The notes under the pieces are model-generated. The model was not told the DNA's origin. It saw only the letters and a list, made by a program, of their open reading frames with translations, and made no database searches. A DNA stretch of 64,000 bases from assembly GCF_005250615.1 (NCBI RefSeq), contig NZ_SULM01000007.1, positions 62,001 to 126,000 on the forward strand, given 5' to 3'. Position 1 is the stretch's first letter. Each line of letters begins with the position of its first letter. Source of the stretch: Pseudomonas rhizoryzae (lineage in GTDB: Bacteria; Pseudomonadota; Gammaproteobacteria; Pseudomonadales; Pseudomonadaceae). A program made the translations under genes and the position numbers. Below are positions 50,978 through 60,149 of the stretch, in pieces.

Positions 50978-51159
50978 CTAGAGCCGGAGTAACAGATCGC
51001 AAAACTATGCAGAGATCAGGCCAGGGTTGCGACGGGGTCCAACCGCGCCTCGCAGTGTGCCGTCTGAAGACATCGCGGCGGCGTGAAATCGTTAGCCAGG
51101 CAAGTGTTACCTCACTTCACACCGAACCGGCAGCGAGCCAAGGCGCCCCGGTGGATTGT

Positions 51160-52149
51160 TCATCCCAATGAAGGGAAATGCGGCAGGACGAATTCGCCCA
51201 GCTCCTGGACGATCTCACTGACCGGCCGGCGCGATGGCCTCAGGTTGAGGGCCAGGTGATTGACCCCCGCCTCCTGCAACTGACCGAGATAGTCCACCAG
51301 CGCCCGGCGACCACAGGAGAGCCCGGCATGGATCGGCCGCGGTGGCTGAGCCGGGTCGCTGGCCAGTTCGAAGAACAAGCCTTGGGCGAAGGGCTTGAAC
51401 AGCTCACGTCCGCCGATCTCGTCGAGCGCCTCGCGCCACACCCGGGTCAGCGCCGGTACGTGCTCGGCGGGCACGAAGTAGTAGAACCAGCCATCGGCCT
51501 TGGCGGCGATCCAGTCCACCGTCTGCCGGCTGCGCCCGGTCACCAGCGCCGGGATACGGCCGTGCACCGGCTTGGGCACCAGGTCGGCCACGCCCTGCAG
51601 ATCACCGAAACGGCGGAATTCACCCAGCGGGAAGTTGGTCTCGCCCGCCAGGCGAAACATCTCGAAGGCGTCACGAAAGCGCTCGCCACGCCGCTCGAAC
51701 TCGCTTTCCAGGCCGAAGGCCGGATATTCCACCGGCCGATCGCCGGACGCCACCCCCAGCACCAGACGCCCGTCACTGAGCTGGTCGACTGAGGCCGCCA
51801 TCTTGGCCAGGTGCAGCGGATGCCGCAGGGTGATGACGGCGCTGCCGGTGGCCAGGGTGATGTCCTGGGTAATGGCCGCGAGATAACCGAGATAGGTAAA
51901 GGGATCGAACACCTGCCCGGCATCGTTGAAGCCCGGATCGTAGAAGGGTACGTCGCGTGCCCAGAGCGCGGCGAAGCCCAACTGATCGGCCAGTCGCGCC
52001 AGGCGGGCATGGTCGCGCAGGGTCGGCATGGGATCGTCGGGATAGCCTTCCAGCGGCAGCAGGAAACCCAGAGTCAGGCGCCCTGGCGCGAACAGGCGGG
52101 AGAAGCCCGGATGCTGGAAAAAGGCGCGGCGACGCTCCGTGGTGGACAT
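51160..52149 (-). CDS. LLM-class (luciferase-like) flavin oxidoreductase
   Basis: 329 residues. TIM-barrel monooxygenase of the bacterial luciferase-like family: LTLGFLLPLEGYPDD start, LARLADQLGFAALWARDVPFYDPG, ATGSAVITLRHPLHLAK, DQLSDGRLVLGVASGD and ALVTGRSRQTVDWIAAKADGWF match the TIGR03571-type subgroup as recalled. Substrate unknown. Single gene, with a 12-bp palindrome 73 bases upstream that could be a repressor site. Confidence 0.88.
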   Translation of the reverse strand: MSTTERRRAFFQHPGFSRLFAPGRLTLGFLLPLEGYPDDPMPTLRDHARLARLADQLGFAALWARDVPFYDPGFNDAGQVFDPFTYLGYLAAITQDITLATGSAVITLRHPLHLAKMAASVDQLSDGRLVLGVASGDRPVEYPAFGLESEFERRGERFRDAFEMFRLAGETNFPLGEFRRFGDLQGVADLVPKPVHGRIPALVTGRSRQTVDWIAAKADGWFYYFVPAEHVPALTRVWREALDEIGGRELFKPFAQGLFFELASDPAQPPRPIHAGLSCGRRALVDYLGQLQEAGVNHLALNLRPSRRPVSEIVQELGEFVLPHFPSLG

Positions 52150-52576
52150 GGGGATTCCTTGCGGAAGGGATACGGGGCTTCTCTATGGAGTCTAGCCCCA
52201 CTACCGGGTTCGATTGGTTACCTGACTAGTCAGCACTGTCAACTTTCGACTCATACACGACACGACGGAGCATCAAGCGGCCTATCAGACCTTTGCATAA
52301 GCCGCCATTAGCCGACAGCAGCTTCTCATTCCCTATTTAGTAATACTTAAAAAAATCCCCAAAAAATTAGGTAAATCAAAAAAACATCTAAAACATTGTA
52401 ATCAATGAAATTACTCCAAACGCGACACTTGAGTTCTACGGAAATCTCGCCTTAAAAACACGCTAATAAAAAAGCAAGTCGATATTTATTGACACGGTTC
52501 ACAATTATCCTATCTATTCAAAGATCACTGTTGAATCAATTCTTACCGACTGCGGTATTGCAGCCAGGGTTTTCTA
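52150..52576. other. 427-base AT-rich intergenic region between LLM oxidoreductase and chemoreceptor
   Basis: No coding frame. From about 52320 to 52520 the base composition is strikingly AT-rich against the high-GC surroundings, with A runs and sites such as CATTG-TAAT-CAATG near 52395. A TTGACA at 52489-52494 followed 16 bases later by TATCTA is a weak candidate promoter for the chemoreceptor. Such stretches often bind MvaT/H-NS-type silencers. Confidence 0.55.
52222..52233. promoter_or_regulatory. 12-bp perfect palindrome upstream of the LLM oxidoreductase
   Basis: CTGACTAGTCAG, 73 bases upstream of the gene at 52149. Symmetry and size resemble TetR-family operators. No TetR gene is adjacent. 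Confidence 0.4.
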
Positions 52577-54469
52577 ATGCGCTTCAGAAATATAAGTGTC
52601 CGCTCGAAGCTGTTCGCCGGTTTTGCCTTGCTCATCATTCCTACGCTGCTCGTCGCCTACAGTGGCTGGAGTGGACTCGATTCCCTGAACCGGCGCAGTT
52701 CGCGTATCGAGACGATCGACCTGCTGGGTTTCTACAGTCGGGACATGCGCATCCAAAGCCAGGCATTCATCCTGGACGACACCCCGGAGCAGGCTGCCCA
52801 GTGGCTGAAGGCCTCGGACCGCCTGGCCAACGAACTGCAGAGCGTCGCCGCGGCGTCGAGATCACCGCGCAACCAGGAACTCACCCGGCAAGCGCAAGAG
52901 CTGCTCAAGCGTTACCGGGTTGTGCAACAGGATCGGGTAGCGCTCTCGGTAGAGCAGCGCAAGAGTCGCGAAGCAGGAACCCAGATCGGCGATGAACTCA
53001 CGGAACGGCTCAAGACCCTGATGGGTACTCAGAGCGATGCAGAACATCCGGGAAGCCAGCAGCAACTCAGCGAACTCTTCGCGGCCAGCCAGCGGATGCG
53101 CCTGGAGCTGCGCTCTTACCGGACCAGCCCCGGCGCCACTCAGGAGAAGCGCGTCAGGCAGAGCCTCGACCAAGCCCAGACTGAGCTGAAGGATCTGGAT
53201 AGCTTGCTACCCGCGGAGCAGGTCGCGACGCTGAGGAGCGGAATCCAAGGTTACTCCCAATACTTTGATCGGCAGGTCGAACTGCAGACCAAGGCGACCG
53301 AAGCGCGCGACACGCTCGATCAGACCATCGAGAAGCTGTTAGGTATTACCGACGAGCTCAAGACCTACCAAAGCGAACTCCGCAAGGGCGACATGAGCAG
53401 CGCTCAATATTCGCTGCTGGGTTGGCTGCTCGCCATCATCACCCTCAGCCTGGCCACGGCCTGGATCATCACCCGCTCCATCGTCCTGCCCTTGCGCGAG
53501 ACGATCCGTCTGGCCGAACAGGTCGCCAGCGGTGATCTGACCGCCCAGGTCACGGTTACCCGCCAGGACGAGCTCGGCGTGCTCCAGAGCGCCATGCAGC
53601 GCATGACCGGCAATCTACGCGAGCTGATCCGCGAACTCCGCGACGGCGTGGTGCAGATGGCCAGCGCCGCCGAGGAGCTTTCCGCCATCACCGAGCAGAC
53701 CCGTGCCGGCGCCACGGCGCAGAAGGTCGAGACCGAGCAGATCGCCACCGCCATGCATCAGATGAGCACCACCATCGGCGAGGTGGCGCGCAACGCCGGC
53801 CAGGCCTCGACGGCTGCGCGCGAGGCGGCGCTCAAGACCCGCGAGGGCAACCTGACGGTCGGCCAGGTGGTCGGCCAGATCGAGGATCTGGCCCAGGAGG
53901 TAGACACGACCCAGATCACCATGGAGTCACTGAAGCAGGACGCCGACCGCATCGGCGGGGTGCTGGACGTGATCAAGGCCGTCGCCGACCAGACCAACCT
54001 GTTGGCGCTCAACGCCGCCATCGAAGCTGCCCGCGCCGGCGAAGCGGGCCGGGGCTTCGCCGTAGTGGCCGACGAGGTTCGCGGCCTGGCACAGCGGACC
54101 CGCTCCTCTACCGACGAGATCGCCACCCTGATCGGCAGCCTTCACGACAGCACCGATCGGATGAGCACGGCCCTCGAGCGCAACATCCAATTGACCGCCA
54201 GCAGCGTCGACCTGAGCCGCCAGGCCGGCGTCATGCTCGGCAGCGTCAGCAACGCGGTGGACGAGATCCAGTCCATGAACGAACAGATCGCCGCCGCGGT
54301 CGAGCAACAGAGTTCAGCCGGGGAAGACATCAGTCGCAGCGTGGTCAAGGTTCATGAGGTAACCGACCAGACCGCGGCCGCCAGCGCGGAAACCGCCCGC
54401 TCCAGCAGCGAGCTGGCGCGCCTGAGCCTGCAACTGCAGGAGTTGGCGTCGCGCTTCAAGGTCGCCTAG
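52577..54469 (+). CDS. Methyl-accepting chemotaxis protein with HBM-type sensor domain
   Basis: 630 residues. TM1 at about 13-30, a large all-helical periplasmic domain of ~240 residues (helical bimodular type, as in McpS for organic acids), TM2 ~280-300, HAMP (~300-355), then the cytoplasmic coiled coil with the conserved tip [33 protein letters not shown] (~475-505). No C-terminal CheR-docking pentapeptide (ends RFKVA). The ligand is not readable. Weak ribosome binding site; the AT-rich upstream region suggests silencing control. Confidence 0.93.
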   Translation: MRFRNISVRSKLFAGFALLIIPTLLVAYSGWSGLDSLNRRSSRIETIDLLGFYSRDMRIQSQAFILDDTPEQAAQWLKASDRLANELQSVAAASRSPRNQELTRQAQELLKRYRVVQQDRVALSVEQRKSREAGTQIGDELTERLKTLMGTQSDAEHPGSQQQLSELFAASQRMRLELRSYRTSPGATQEKRVRQSLDQAQTELKDLDSLLPAEQVATLRSGIQGYSQYFDRQVELQTKATEARDTLDQTIEKLLGITDELKTYQSELRKGDMSSAQYSLLGWLLAIITLSLATAWIITRSIVLPLRETIRLAEQVASGDLTAQVTVTRQDELGVLQSAMQRMTGNLRELIRELRDGVVQMASAAEELSAITEQTRAGATAQKVETEQIATAMHQMSTTIGEVARNAGQASTAAREAALKTREGNLTVGQVVGQIEDLAQEVDTTQITMESLKQDADRIGGVLDVIKAVADQTNLLALNAAIEAARAGEAGRGFAVVADEVRGLAQRTRSSTDEIATLIGSLHDSTDRMSTALERNIQLTASSVDLSRQAGVMLGSVSNAVDEIQSMNEQIAAAVEQQSSAGEDISRSVVKVHEVTDQTAAASAETARSSSELARLSLQLQELASRFKVA

Positions 54470-54645
54470 ATTCAGCCAGCGACCGCGGTCAGGGCGCTTG
54501 TACCTGCAACCGCGGCCAGCCAGGCGTCCAATGGTTTCCGTCCAGCCAGGATGGCGAGGGGTCGGCAACGCGCCGGTTCCTCGCCGAATGAGGTATCGAT
54601 ACGCTGCATGGCTGCCCTCCCCATCGAGAGTGCAGCCCACCCCGG

Positions 54646-56970
54646 TCAGGCCACCGAGGCGATACGGTTGCCGGCGCTGGCCTTCTCGACCTTGATGGCG
54701 ACGAACTTGGAGGTGGGCGTGAAGCTGCCCTCGCCGTAGCTCTCCAGGGGCACCAGCGGATTGGTCTCTGGGTAGTAGCCGGCAGCCTGGCCGACCGGGA
54801 TGTCGAACGGCAGGGCGGTGAAGCCGCGCACTCGCCGCTCCACGCCGTCGTCCCACAGCGCCACCAGATCGACCTTTTCGCCCGCTGCCACGCCCAGCCG
54901 ATCCAGATCGGCCTGGTTGACGAAGACCACGTCGCGCTGGCCCTTCACGCCGCGATAGCGGTCATCCAGGCTGTAGACGGTGGTGTTGTACTGGTCGTGG
55001 GATCTCATGGTCTGCAGGATCAGGTCCGGCTTGACGCCCTGGCGACGGACCGCCTCCGGCAAGAGGTCATGCAGCAGCGCATTGGCGGCGAAGTTGGCCT
55101 TGCCGCTGGCGGTGTTCCACTCGCGGCGTCCGGCCTTGTTGCCCAGGTAGAAGCCACCGGGAGCCTGCAGCCGGGCGTTGAAGTCCTGGAAGCCGGGAAT
55201 GACGTCGGCGATCAGCTCGCGAATGCGGTCGTAATCCTCGATCAGCCAGTCCCAGTCCACCGGATGATTACCCAGGGTGGCCTTGGCGATGCCAGCGACG
55301 ATGGCCGGCTCGGATTTCATCTGCGACGACAGCGGCTTCAGGATGCCGGCCGAGGCGTGCACCATGCTGAAGCTGTCTTCCACGGTGATGGCCTGCTTGC
55401 CGCCCTTCTGCACGTCCAGCTCGGTACGCCCCAGGCAGGGCAAGATCAGCGCCTGGCGGCCGGTCACCAGGTGGCTGCGGTTGAGCTTGGTGGCGATGTG
55501 CACGGTCAGGTTGCACTTGCGCAGCGCCTTGTGGGTGCGCGGCGTGTCCGGGGTGGCCTGGGCGAAGTTGCCACCCAGCCCGATGAAGACCTTGGCCTGG
55601 CCCTGCTCCATGGCGGCGATGGCCTCCACGGTGTTGTGGCCGCGGTTGCGCGGCGGCTCGAAGGCGAAGCGCTTGGCCAGGGCGTCGCTGAGCCAGGCCG
55701 GGGCCTTCTCGTCGATGCCCATGGTGCGGTCACCCTGGACGTTGCTGTGGCCGCGCACCGGGCAGAGACCGGCACCGGGCCGACCGATATGACCGCAGAG
55801 CAGTTGCAGGTTGGCGATCTCCTGCACCGTGGCCACCGAGTGGCGGTGCTGGGTGACGCCCATGGCCCAGCAGATGATGACCTTCTCGGCCTTCACGTAC
55901 ATGCGCGCGGCCTGCTCGATCTCGTGCAGCGACAACCCCGACTGGCGCTCGATCAACTCCCAGGAGGTGGCGTCCACCTGGGCCAGGTAGTCGTCCACGC
56001 CGAGGGTATGGGCGGCGATGAAATCGTGATCGAAGACGCGCTTGGCGCCCTTGGCCGCCGCTTCGCGCTCCCACTGCAGCAGGTACTTGGCGATGCCGCG
56101 CAGGGCGGCCATGTCGCCACCCAGGGCCGGGCGGAAATAGGCGGTGTTGGTCGGCCGCGAGTCGTTGGTGAGCATCTCCAGCGGGCTCTGCGGATGCTGG
56201 AAGCGCTCCAGGCCGCGCTCCTTGAGCGGGTTGAAGCAGACCACCTGGGCGCCCCGCTTCACCGCGTTGCGCAGGGTCTCGATCATGCGCGGGTGGTTGG
56301 TGCCGGGATTCTGGCCGATGACGAAGATGGCGTCGGCCTCGTCCAGGTCGTGATAGGTCACGGTGCCCTTGCCGACGCCGATGCTGCGGCCCAGACCCAC
56401 GCCGCTGGCCTCGTGGCACATGTTCGAGCAATCTGGGAAGTTGTTGGTGCCATAGGCGCGCACGAACAGCTGATAGAGGAAGGCGGCCTCGTTGCTGGCA
56501 CGCCCCGAGGTGTAGAACTCGGCTTCATCCGGGCTGGCCAGCGCCTTGAGCTCCTTGGCGATGAGGGCGAAGGCCTCCTCCCAGGCGATGGGCACGTAGC
56601 GATCGGTGGCGGCGTTGTAGCGCAGCGGCTCGGTGAGCCGGCCCTGGTATTCGAGCCAATAGTCGCTCTGCTCCAGCAGCGAGGTCACGCTGTGGCGGGC
56701 GAAGAAGGAGGCATCGACGCGGCGCTTGGTGGCCTCCCAGTTGACCGCCTTGGCGCCGTTCTCGCAGAACTTCACCAGGCCGTTTTCCGGCGCCTCGCCC
56801 CAGGCACAGCCGGGGCAGTCGAAGCCGTGGTCCTGGTTGGTCTTGAGCAGCGTACGCAGATTCTTGAAGGCGTTACCGCTGTCGAGCCAGAAGTGCACCA
56901 CGCTCTTCAGGGCGCCCCAGCCGGCGGCGGGGCCTTGATAGGGTTTGAAGGACTGCTGAGGTTTGTTCAT
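54646..56970 (-). CDS. FdhF/YdeP-family molybdopterin oxidoreductase
   Basis: 774 residues, no signal peptide, so cytosolic. Cys52, Cys55 and Cys69 (CPGC..., KFCENG) are candidate iron-sulfur ligands. The catalytic region SNMCHEASGVGLGRS has Cys where selenocysteine sits in E. coli FdhH. Long blocks such as GQNPGTNHPRM and GHSNVQGDRTMGI match the YdeP type, linked to acid stress in E. coli; true substrate (formate or other) is unproven. ATG 56970 is the family start. It lies 16 bases after fdhD, whose product sulfurates such enzymes. Confidence 0.92.
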   Translation of the reverse strand: MNKPQQSFKPYQGPAAGWGALKSVVHFWLDSGNAFKNLRTLLKTNQDHGFDCPGCAWGEAPENGLVKFCENGAKAVNWEATKRRVDASFFARHSVTSLLEQSDYWLEYQGRLTEPLRYNAATDRYVPIAWEEAFALIAKELKALASPDEAEFYTSGRASNEAAFLYQLFVRAYGTNNFPDCSNMCHEASGVGLGRSIGVGKGTVTYHDLDEADAIFVIGQNPGTNHPRMIETLRNAVKRGAQVVCFNPLKERGLERFQHPQSPLEMLTNDSRPTNTAYFRPALGGDMAALRGIAKYLLQWEREAAAKGAKRVFDHDFIAAHTLGVDDYLAQVDATSWELIERQSGLSLHEIEQAARMYVKAEKVIICWAMGVTQHRHSVATVQEIANLQLLCGHIGRPGAGLCPVRGHSNVQGDRTMGIDEKAPAWLSDALAKRFAFEPPRNRGHNTVEAIAAMEQGQAKVFIGLGGNFAQATPDTPRTHKALRKCNLTVHIATKLNRSHLVTGRQALILPCLGRTELDVQKGGKQAITVEDSFSMVHASAGILKPLSSQMKSEPAIVAGIAKATLGNHPVDWDWLIEDYDRIRELIADVIPGFQDFNARLQAPGGFYLGNKAGRREWNTASGKANFAANALLHDLLPEAVRRQGVKPDLILQTMRSHDQYNTTVYSLDDRYRGVKGQRDVVFVNQADLDRLGVAAGEKVDLVALWDDGVERRVRGFTALPFDIPVGQAAGYYPETNPLVPLESYGEGSFTPTSKFVAIKVEKASAGNRIASVA

Positions 56971-56986
56971 GGCGATTCCCGTGGGA

Positions 56987-57802
56987 TCAAGGGGCCACCG
57001 GTGCCGGGGCATAGACCCGCGGCGGCGACCGGTGTGGCAGATGGATCAGGTTGAGACGATGGCGGCGCGCCCATTCCACGGCCAGCCCGGTGGGAGCCGA
57101 CAGGGTGATGAGGGTGGCGAGCCCGGCGCGCACCGCCTTGTGGATGAGTTCGAGACTGCAGCGACTGGTGACCACCACACAGCCTTCGCGCACCGGTTGG
57201 CGCTGGCGCAGCAGGGCGCCGATGAGCTTGTCCAGGGCGTTGTGCCGGCCGATGTCCTCGCGGCAAAGGGTCAGTTCGCCCTGGCCGTCGATGAACAATG
57301 CGGCATGCACCGCGCCACTGCGCTGGCCCAGGTCCTGGGCGGCATCGATGCGCTGACGCAGGTCGTGCAGGTGGGCGGCCGGTGGCAGCGGCACCTTGCG
57401 CAGCCGATCCAGCTGCGGCAGCGCCTGCTCCAGGGCCTCGACCCCGCACAGCCCGCAGCCGCTGGTACCGGCCAGTTGGCGGCGCTGCTGCTTGAGCGCC
57501 CAGAAGGTGCGGCTGCTGATCTCGACGTCGACATTCAAGGCTTCACCAACCCGGCGCACCTGGATGCCATAGATGTCGTCGATGGCATCGACGATACCGG
57601 CGCTGAGGCTGAAACCGACCACGTAGTCTTCCACGTCGGCCGGGGTCGCCATCATCACCGCATGGCTGATGCCGTTGTAGGCGATGGCCAGCGCCACTTC
57701 CTCGGCCAGCGGCTGCTCGCCACGCACGGCGGGCTGCTCCAGCTCGGCGAAGGCATAGCCGGCGGGCAGCGGGGCGACGGGATCTGGCGAATCCTGGGAC
57801 AT
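56987..57802 (-). CDS. fdhD: FdhD sulfurtransferase for formate-dehydrogenase-type molybdoenzymes
   Basis: 271 residues. Transfers sulfur from IscS to the molybdenum cofactor. Motifs: VGFSLSAGI, GCGLCG with the paired cysteines (about residue 115), EDIGRHNALDKLIG and TSRCSLELIHKAVRAG. Start ATG 57802 (MSQDSPDP) is preferred over a GTG ten codons upstream. Cotranscribed with the FdhF-like gene it would activate. An FNR/ANR-like site overlaps the promoter region. Confidence 0.93.
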   Translation of the reverse strand: MSQDSPDPVAPLPAGYAFAELEQPAVRGEQPLAEEVALAIAYNGISHAVMMATPADVEDYVVGFSLSAGIVDAIDDIYGIQVRRVGEALNVDVEISSRTFWALKQQRRQLAGTSGCGLCGVEALEQALPQLDRLRKVPLPPAAHLHDLRQRIDAAQDLGQRSGAVHAALFIDGQGELTLCREDIGRHNALDKLIGALLRQRQPVREGCVVVTSRCSLELIHKAVRAGLATLITLSAPTGLAVEWARRHRLNLIHLPHRSPPRVYAPAPVAP

Positions 57803-57825
57803 GGCGGAAAACGACCTGCGGCGGT

Positions 57826-57839
57826 TTGACACAGATCAA
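57826..57839 (-). promoter_or_regulatory. ANR/FNR-like box upstream of fdhD
   Basis: TTGAC-ACAG-ATCAA, one change from TTGAT-N4-ATCAA. The centre is 30 bases from the chosen fdhD start, too close for ordinary class II activation with a leader, so it may repress, or the start may be further inside. Confidence 0.4.
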
Positions 57840-57896
57840 AGATTAACCAGCGGACCCCAGGGCGTCTAATCGCTATGCCCAATGCCTTGATAAGCC

Positions 57897-58790
57897 CTAT
57901 CTATCACTCTCGGCATAGAGCGCCTTGATCGCCTGGAAGCAGGCGTCGGCGACCGCCAGTCGGGGTTCGGTCCGACGAATGAGCAGGCCCAGCGGCGTCA
58001 GGGTACGGGCCGTATCGATGGGGATCAGCCGCGCATGGGGCGTCAGGCGGTCGAAACCACCGGCCAGGGGCACCACGGCGCAGCACAGCCCGGCGTTGAC
58101 CGCCTGCAGCAGCAGATAGACGGCATCGGTCTCCAGCACCGGTTGCGGCGTCAGTCCGAGGCTGCGAAAGCCATGGTCCACCGACTGACGGAAATGCATG
58201 GCGCCGGTCAGCAATCCGAGCGGCAGCCCGGCCACCGCCTGCCAATCCAGCGCCGTCTGGTCGAAGGTGAAATGGCGCTCGTCATAGAGCAGTCCCATGC
58301 GGGTTTCGGTCAGGGTGAGGCTGTCGAAGCGGGCCGGGTCCAGGTGCTCCAGGTAGGAGATGCCCAGTTCCAGGCGATTGCTGGCCACCGCTTCGAGGAT
58401 GCGCTCGGTACTCAGCACCTGCAGCTGGAAATGCAGCTTGGGGTGCAGTTGGCGCAGGTGCTGCAGCAGCGGCATGGGATCGAAGCTGGCCAGGGGCACC
58501 AGGCCGACCCGCAGCGTACCCACCAACTGTCCCTGGAAGGCCTGGGCCTCGGCATAGAGCCCATCGTGGGCGGCCATCAGGGTCCGCGCCCAGGCGAGGA
58601 TGCGCTGACCAGCCTCGGTGAAGCCCTCGAAGCGCTGGCCACGGCGCACTAGCTCGACGCCCAGTTCGTCCTCCAGGCCGCGCAGACGCATGGACAGGGT
58701 CGGCTGGGTCACATGGCAGCGCGCCGCCGCCTGGCCGAAGTGACGCGTCTCGTCCAGGGCGATGAGAAAGCGCAGTTGCTTGATATCCAC
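57897..58790 (-). CDS. LysR-family transcriptional regulator
   Basis: 297 residues. N-terminal winged helix (MDIKQLRFLIALDETRHFGQAAARCHVTQPTLSMRLRGLEDELG) and a substrate-binding domain (~90-290). It lies upstream of fdhD on the same strand with a 94-base gap, so it probably controls fdhD-fdhF. The effector is unknown. Comparable gene order (LysR, FdhD, oxidoreductase) exists in P. aeruginosa around PA5179-PA5181, from recall. Confidence 0.92.
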   Translation of the reverse strand: MDIKQLRFLIALDETRHFGQAAARCHVTQPTLSMRLRGLEDELGVELVRRGQRFEGFTEAGQRILAWARTLMAAHDGLYAEAQAFQGQLVGTLRVGLVPLASFDPMPLLQHLRQLHPKLHFQLQVLSTERILEAVASNRLELGISYLEHLDPARFDSLTLTETRMGLLYDERHFTFDQTALDWQAVAGLPLGLLTGAMHFRQSVDHGFRSLGLTPQPVLETDAVYLLLQAVNAGLCCAVVPLAGGFDRLTPHARLIPIDTARTLTPLGLLIRRTEPRLAVADACFQAIKALYAESDR

Positions 58791-58818
58791 CGATCTACTC
58801 CACGCTCGCCTGCTGTAC

Positions 58819-58852
58819 CCCCTCTCCCCCTGGGAGAGGGCCGGGGTGAGGG
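58819..58852 (+). repeat. Short dispersed palindromic repeat, second copy
   Basis: CCCTCTCCCCCTGGGAGAGGG followed by CCGGGGTGAGGG; inverted relative to the copy at 13768-13804. Lies between the lysR start and the yrfG stop. Confidence 0.65.
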
Positions 58853-58859
58853 TCTTTCT

Positions 58860-59519
58860 TCAAGCGGGCAGTATCTCCCGATAATCCCGCACCGCGTCGA
58901 ACTCCTCGCTGTCCTTGGGCCCGCGGCGGCTGTCCGGCTCATGGATCGCCAGCAGGTGAGCGACGCCATAATCACGGGCGCTGCGCAGGATCGGCAGGTT
59001 GTCGTCGATGAACAGGGTGCGCGCCGGATCGAAGGCAAAGTCGGCCTGCAGGGCGTGCCAGAATTGCTGCTCTTCCTTGGGGAAGCCGTAGTCGTGGGAG
59101 CTGATCAGGCGATCGAAATAGGGCGCCAGCTCGATACGCTCCAGCTTCAGCGACAGGGAATCGCGGTGGGCGTTGGTGATCAGCGCCACGCGCTTGCCGG
59201 CACGCTGCAGCGCGGCCAGGAAGGTATCGGCGTCCGGTCGCAGGGCGATCAGGTGGGCGATCTCTTCCTTGAGCTCACGCATGGAAAAGCCCAGCTCGGC
59301 ACTCCAGAAGTCCAGGCAGTACCAGGTCAACTTGCCCTGGTGGCTGCGAAACAACGGCTCCAGCTCGGCCTTGGCCAGCGCCAGGGACTGGCCGTGCCGC
59401 TCGGCATAACGCTGCGGCAGGTACTCCAGCCAGAAATGATTGTCGAAGTGCAGGTCGAGCAAGGTGCCGTCCATGTCCAGCAACACGGTGTCGATACGGC
59501 TCCAGTCGAGAGGGGTCAT
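58860..59519 (-). CDS. yrfG: GMP/IMP nucleotidase YrfG (HAD family)
   Basis: 219 residues. HAD-superfamily hydrolase: nucleophile motif LDMDGTLLDL (Asp near 15 and 17), motif II ITNAHR, motif III Lys, motif IV FIDDNLPIL. The length and the CLDFWSAELG segment fit YrfG, which dephosphorylates GMP and IMP. Divergent from nudE, the usual pairing in gammaproteobacteria. Confidence 0.92.
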   Translation of the reverse strand: MTPLDWSRIDTVLLDMDGTLLDLHFDNHFWLEYLPQRYAERHGQSLALAKAELEPLFRSHQGKLTWYCLDFWSAELGFSMRELKEEIAHLIALRPDADTFLAALQRAGKRVALITNAHRDSLSLKLERIELAPYFDRLISSHDYGFPKEEQQFWHALQADFAFDPARTLFIDDNLPILRSARDYGVAHLLAIHEPDSRRGPKDSEEFDAVRDYREILPA

Positions 59520-59582
59520 GGTGACTCCGGATCATATAACAGGCGGGTTATCATACCCGTCCGCCCAGCCCAGGAGCCGTCC

Positions 59583-60149
59583 ATGCGCCAGAAACCCACT
59601 GTCCTCGCCCGGCAGATCGTGGCCAAAAGCCGTCTGTTCACCGTCGAGGAGATGCAGCTGCGCTTCGCCAACGGCGAGGAGCGCACCTACGAGCGCCTGG
59701 CCAACAAGGGCACCGGCCATGGCGCGGTGATGGTGGTGGCCATGCCGGACGCCCACCGCGCCCTGCTCATCGAGGAATACTGCGGCGGCGTGGAAGACTA
59801 CGAATTGTCCCTGCCCAAGGGGCTGGTGGAGCCGGGTGAAGAGATCCTCGACGCCGCCAATCGCGAACTCAAGGAAGAAGCCGGCTTCGGCGCCCATAAG
59901 CTGGAATACCTTACCGCCCTGTCGCTGAGCCCCGGTTACATGAGCCAGCGCATCCATGTGGTACTGGCTCGCGATCTCTATCCCGAGCGCCTGCCGGGCG
60001 ATGAGCCCGAACCCATCGAGGTCAGCAGCGTCGACCTGCGCGAACTGTCGCAACTGGTGCAGAATCCGCGCTTTTCCGAAGGCCGCGCCTTGGCCGCCCT
60101 CTATCTGGTGCGCGACCTGCTCACCCAACGCGGAGAATTGCCGGCATGA
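59583..60149 (+). CDS. nudE: ADP compounds hydrolase NudE
   Basis: 188 residues. Nudix box GLVEPGEEILDAANRELKEEAGF (about residues 82-104) matches GX5EX7REUXEEXGU. NudE cleaves ADP-ribose, NADH and Ap3A. ATG 59583 follows a CAGGAG site; the far longer frame upstream overlaps yrfG and is not real. The stop overlaps the cysQ start (ATGA). Confidence 0.94.
   Translation: MRQKPTVLARQIVAKSRLFTVEEMQLRFANGEERTYERLANKGTGHGAVMVVAMPDAHRALLIEEYCGGVEDYELSLPKGLVEPGEEILDAANRELKEEAGFGAHKLEYLTALSLSPGYMSQRIHVVLARDLYPERLPGDEPEPIEVSSVDLRELSQLVQNPRFSEGRALAALYLVRDLLTQRGELPA

Noticed and set aside
54997-57054. 685-residue open frame opposite the FdhF-like gene
   Set aside because: Antisense shadow; the minus-strand protein has all expected motifs.
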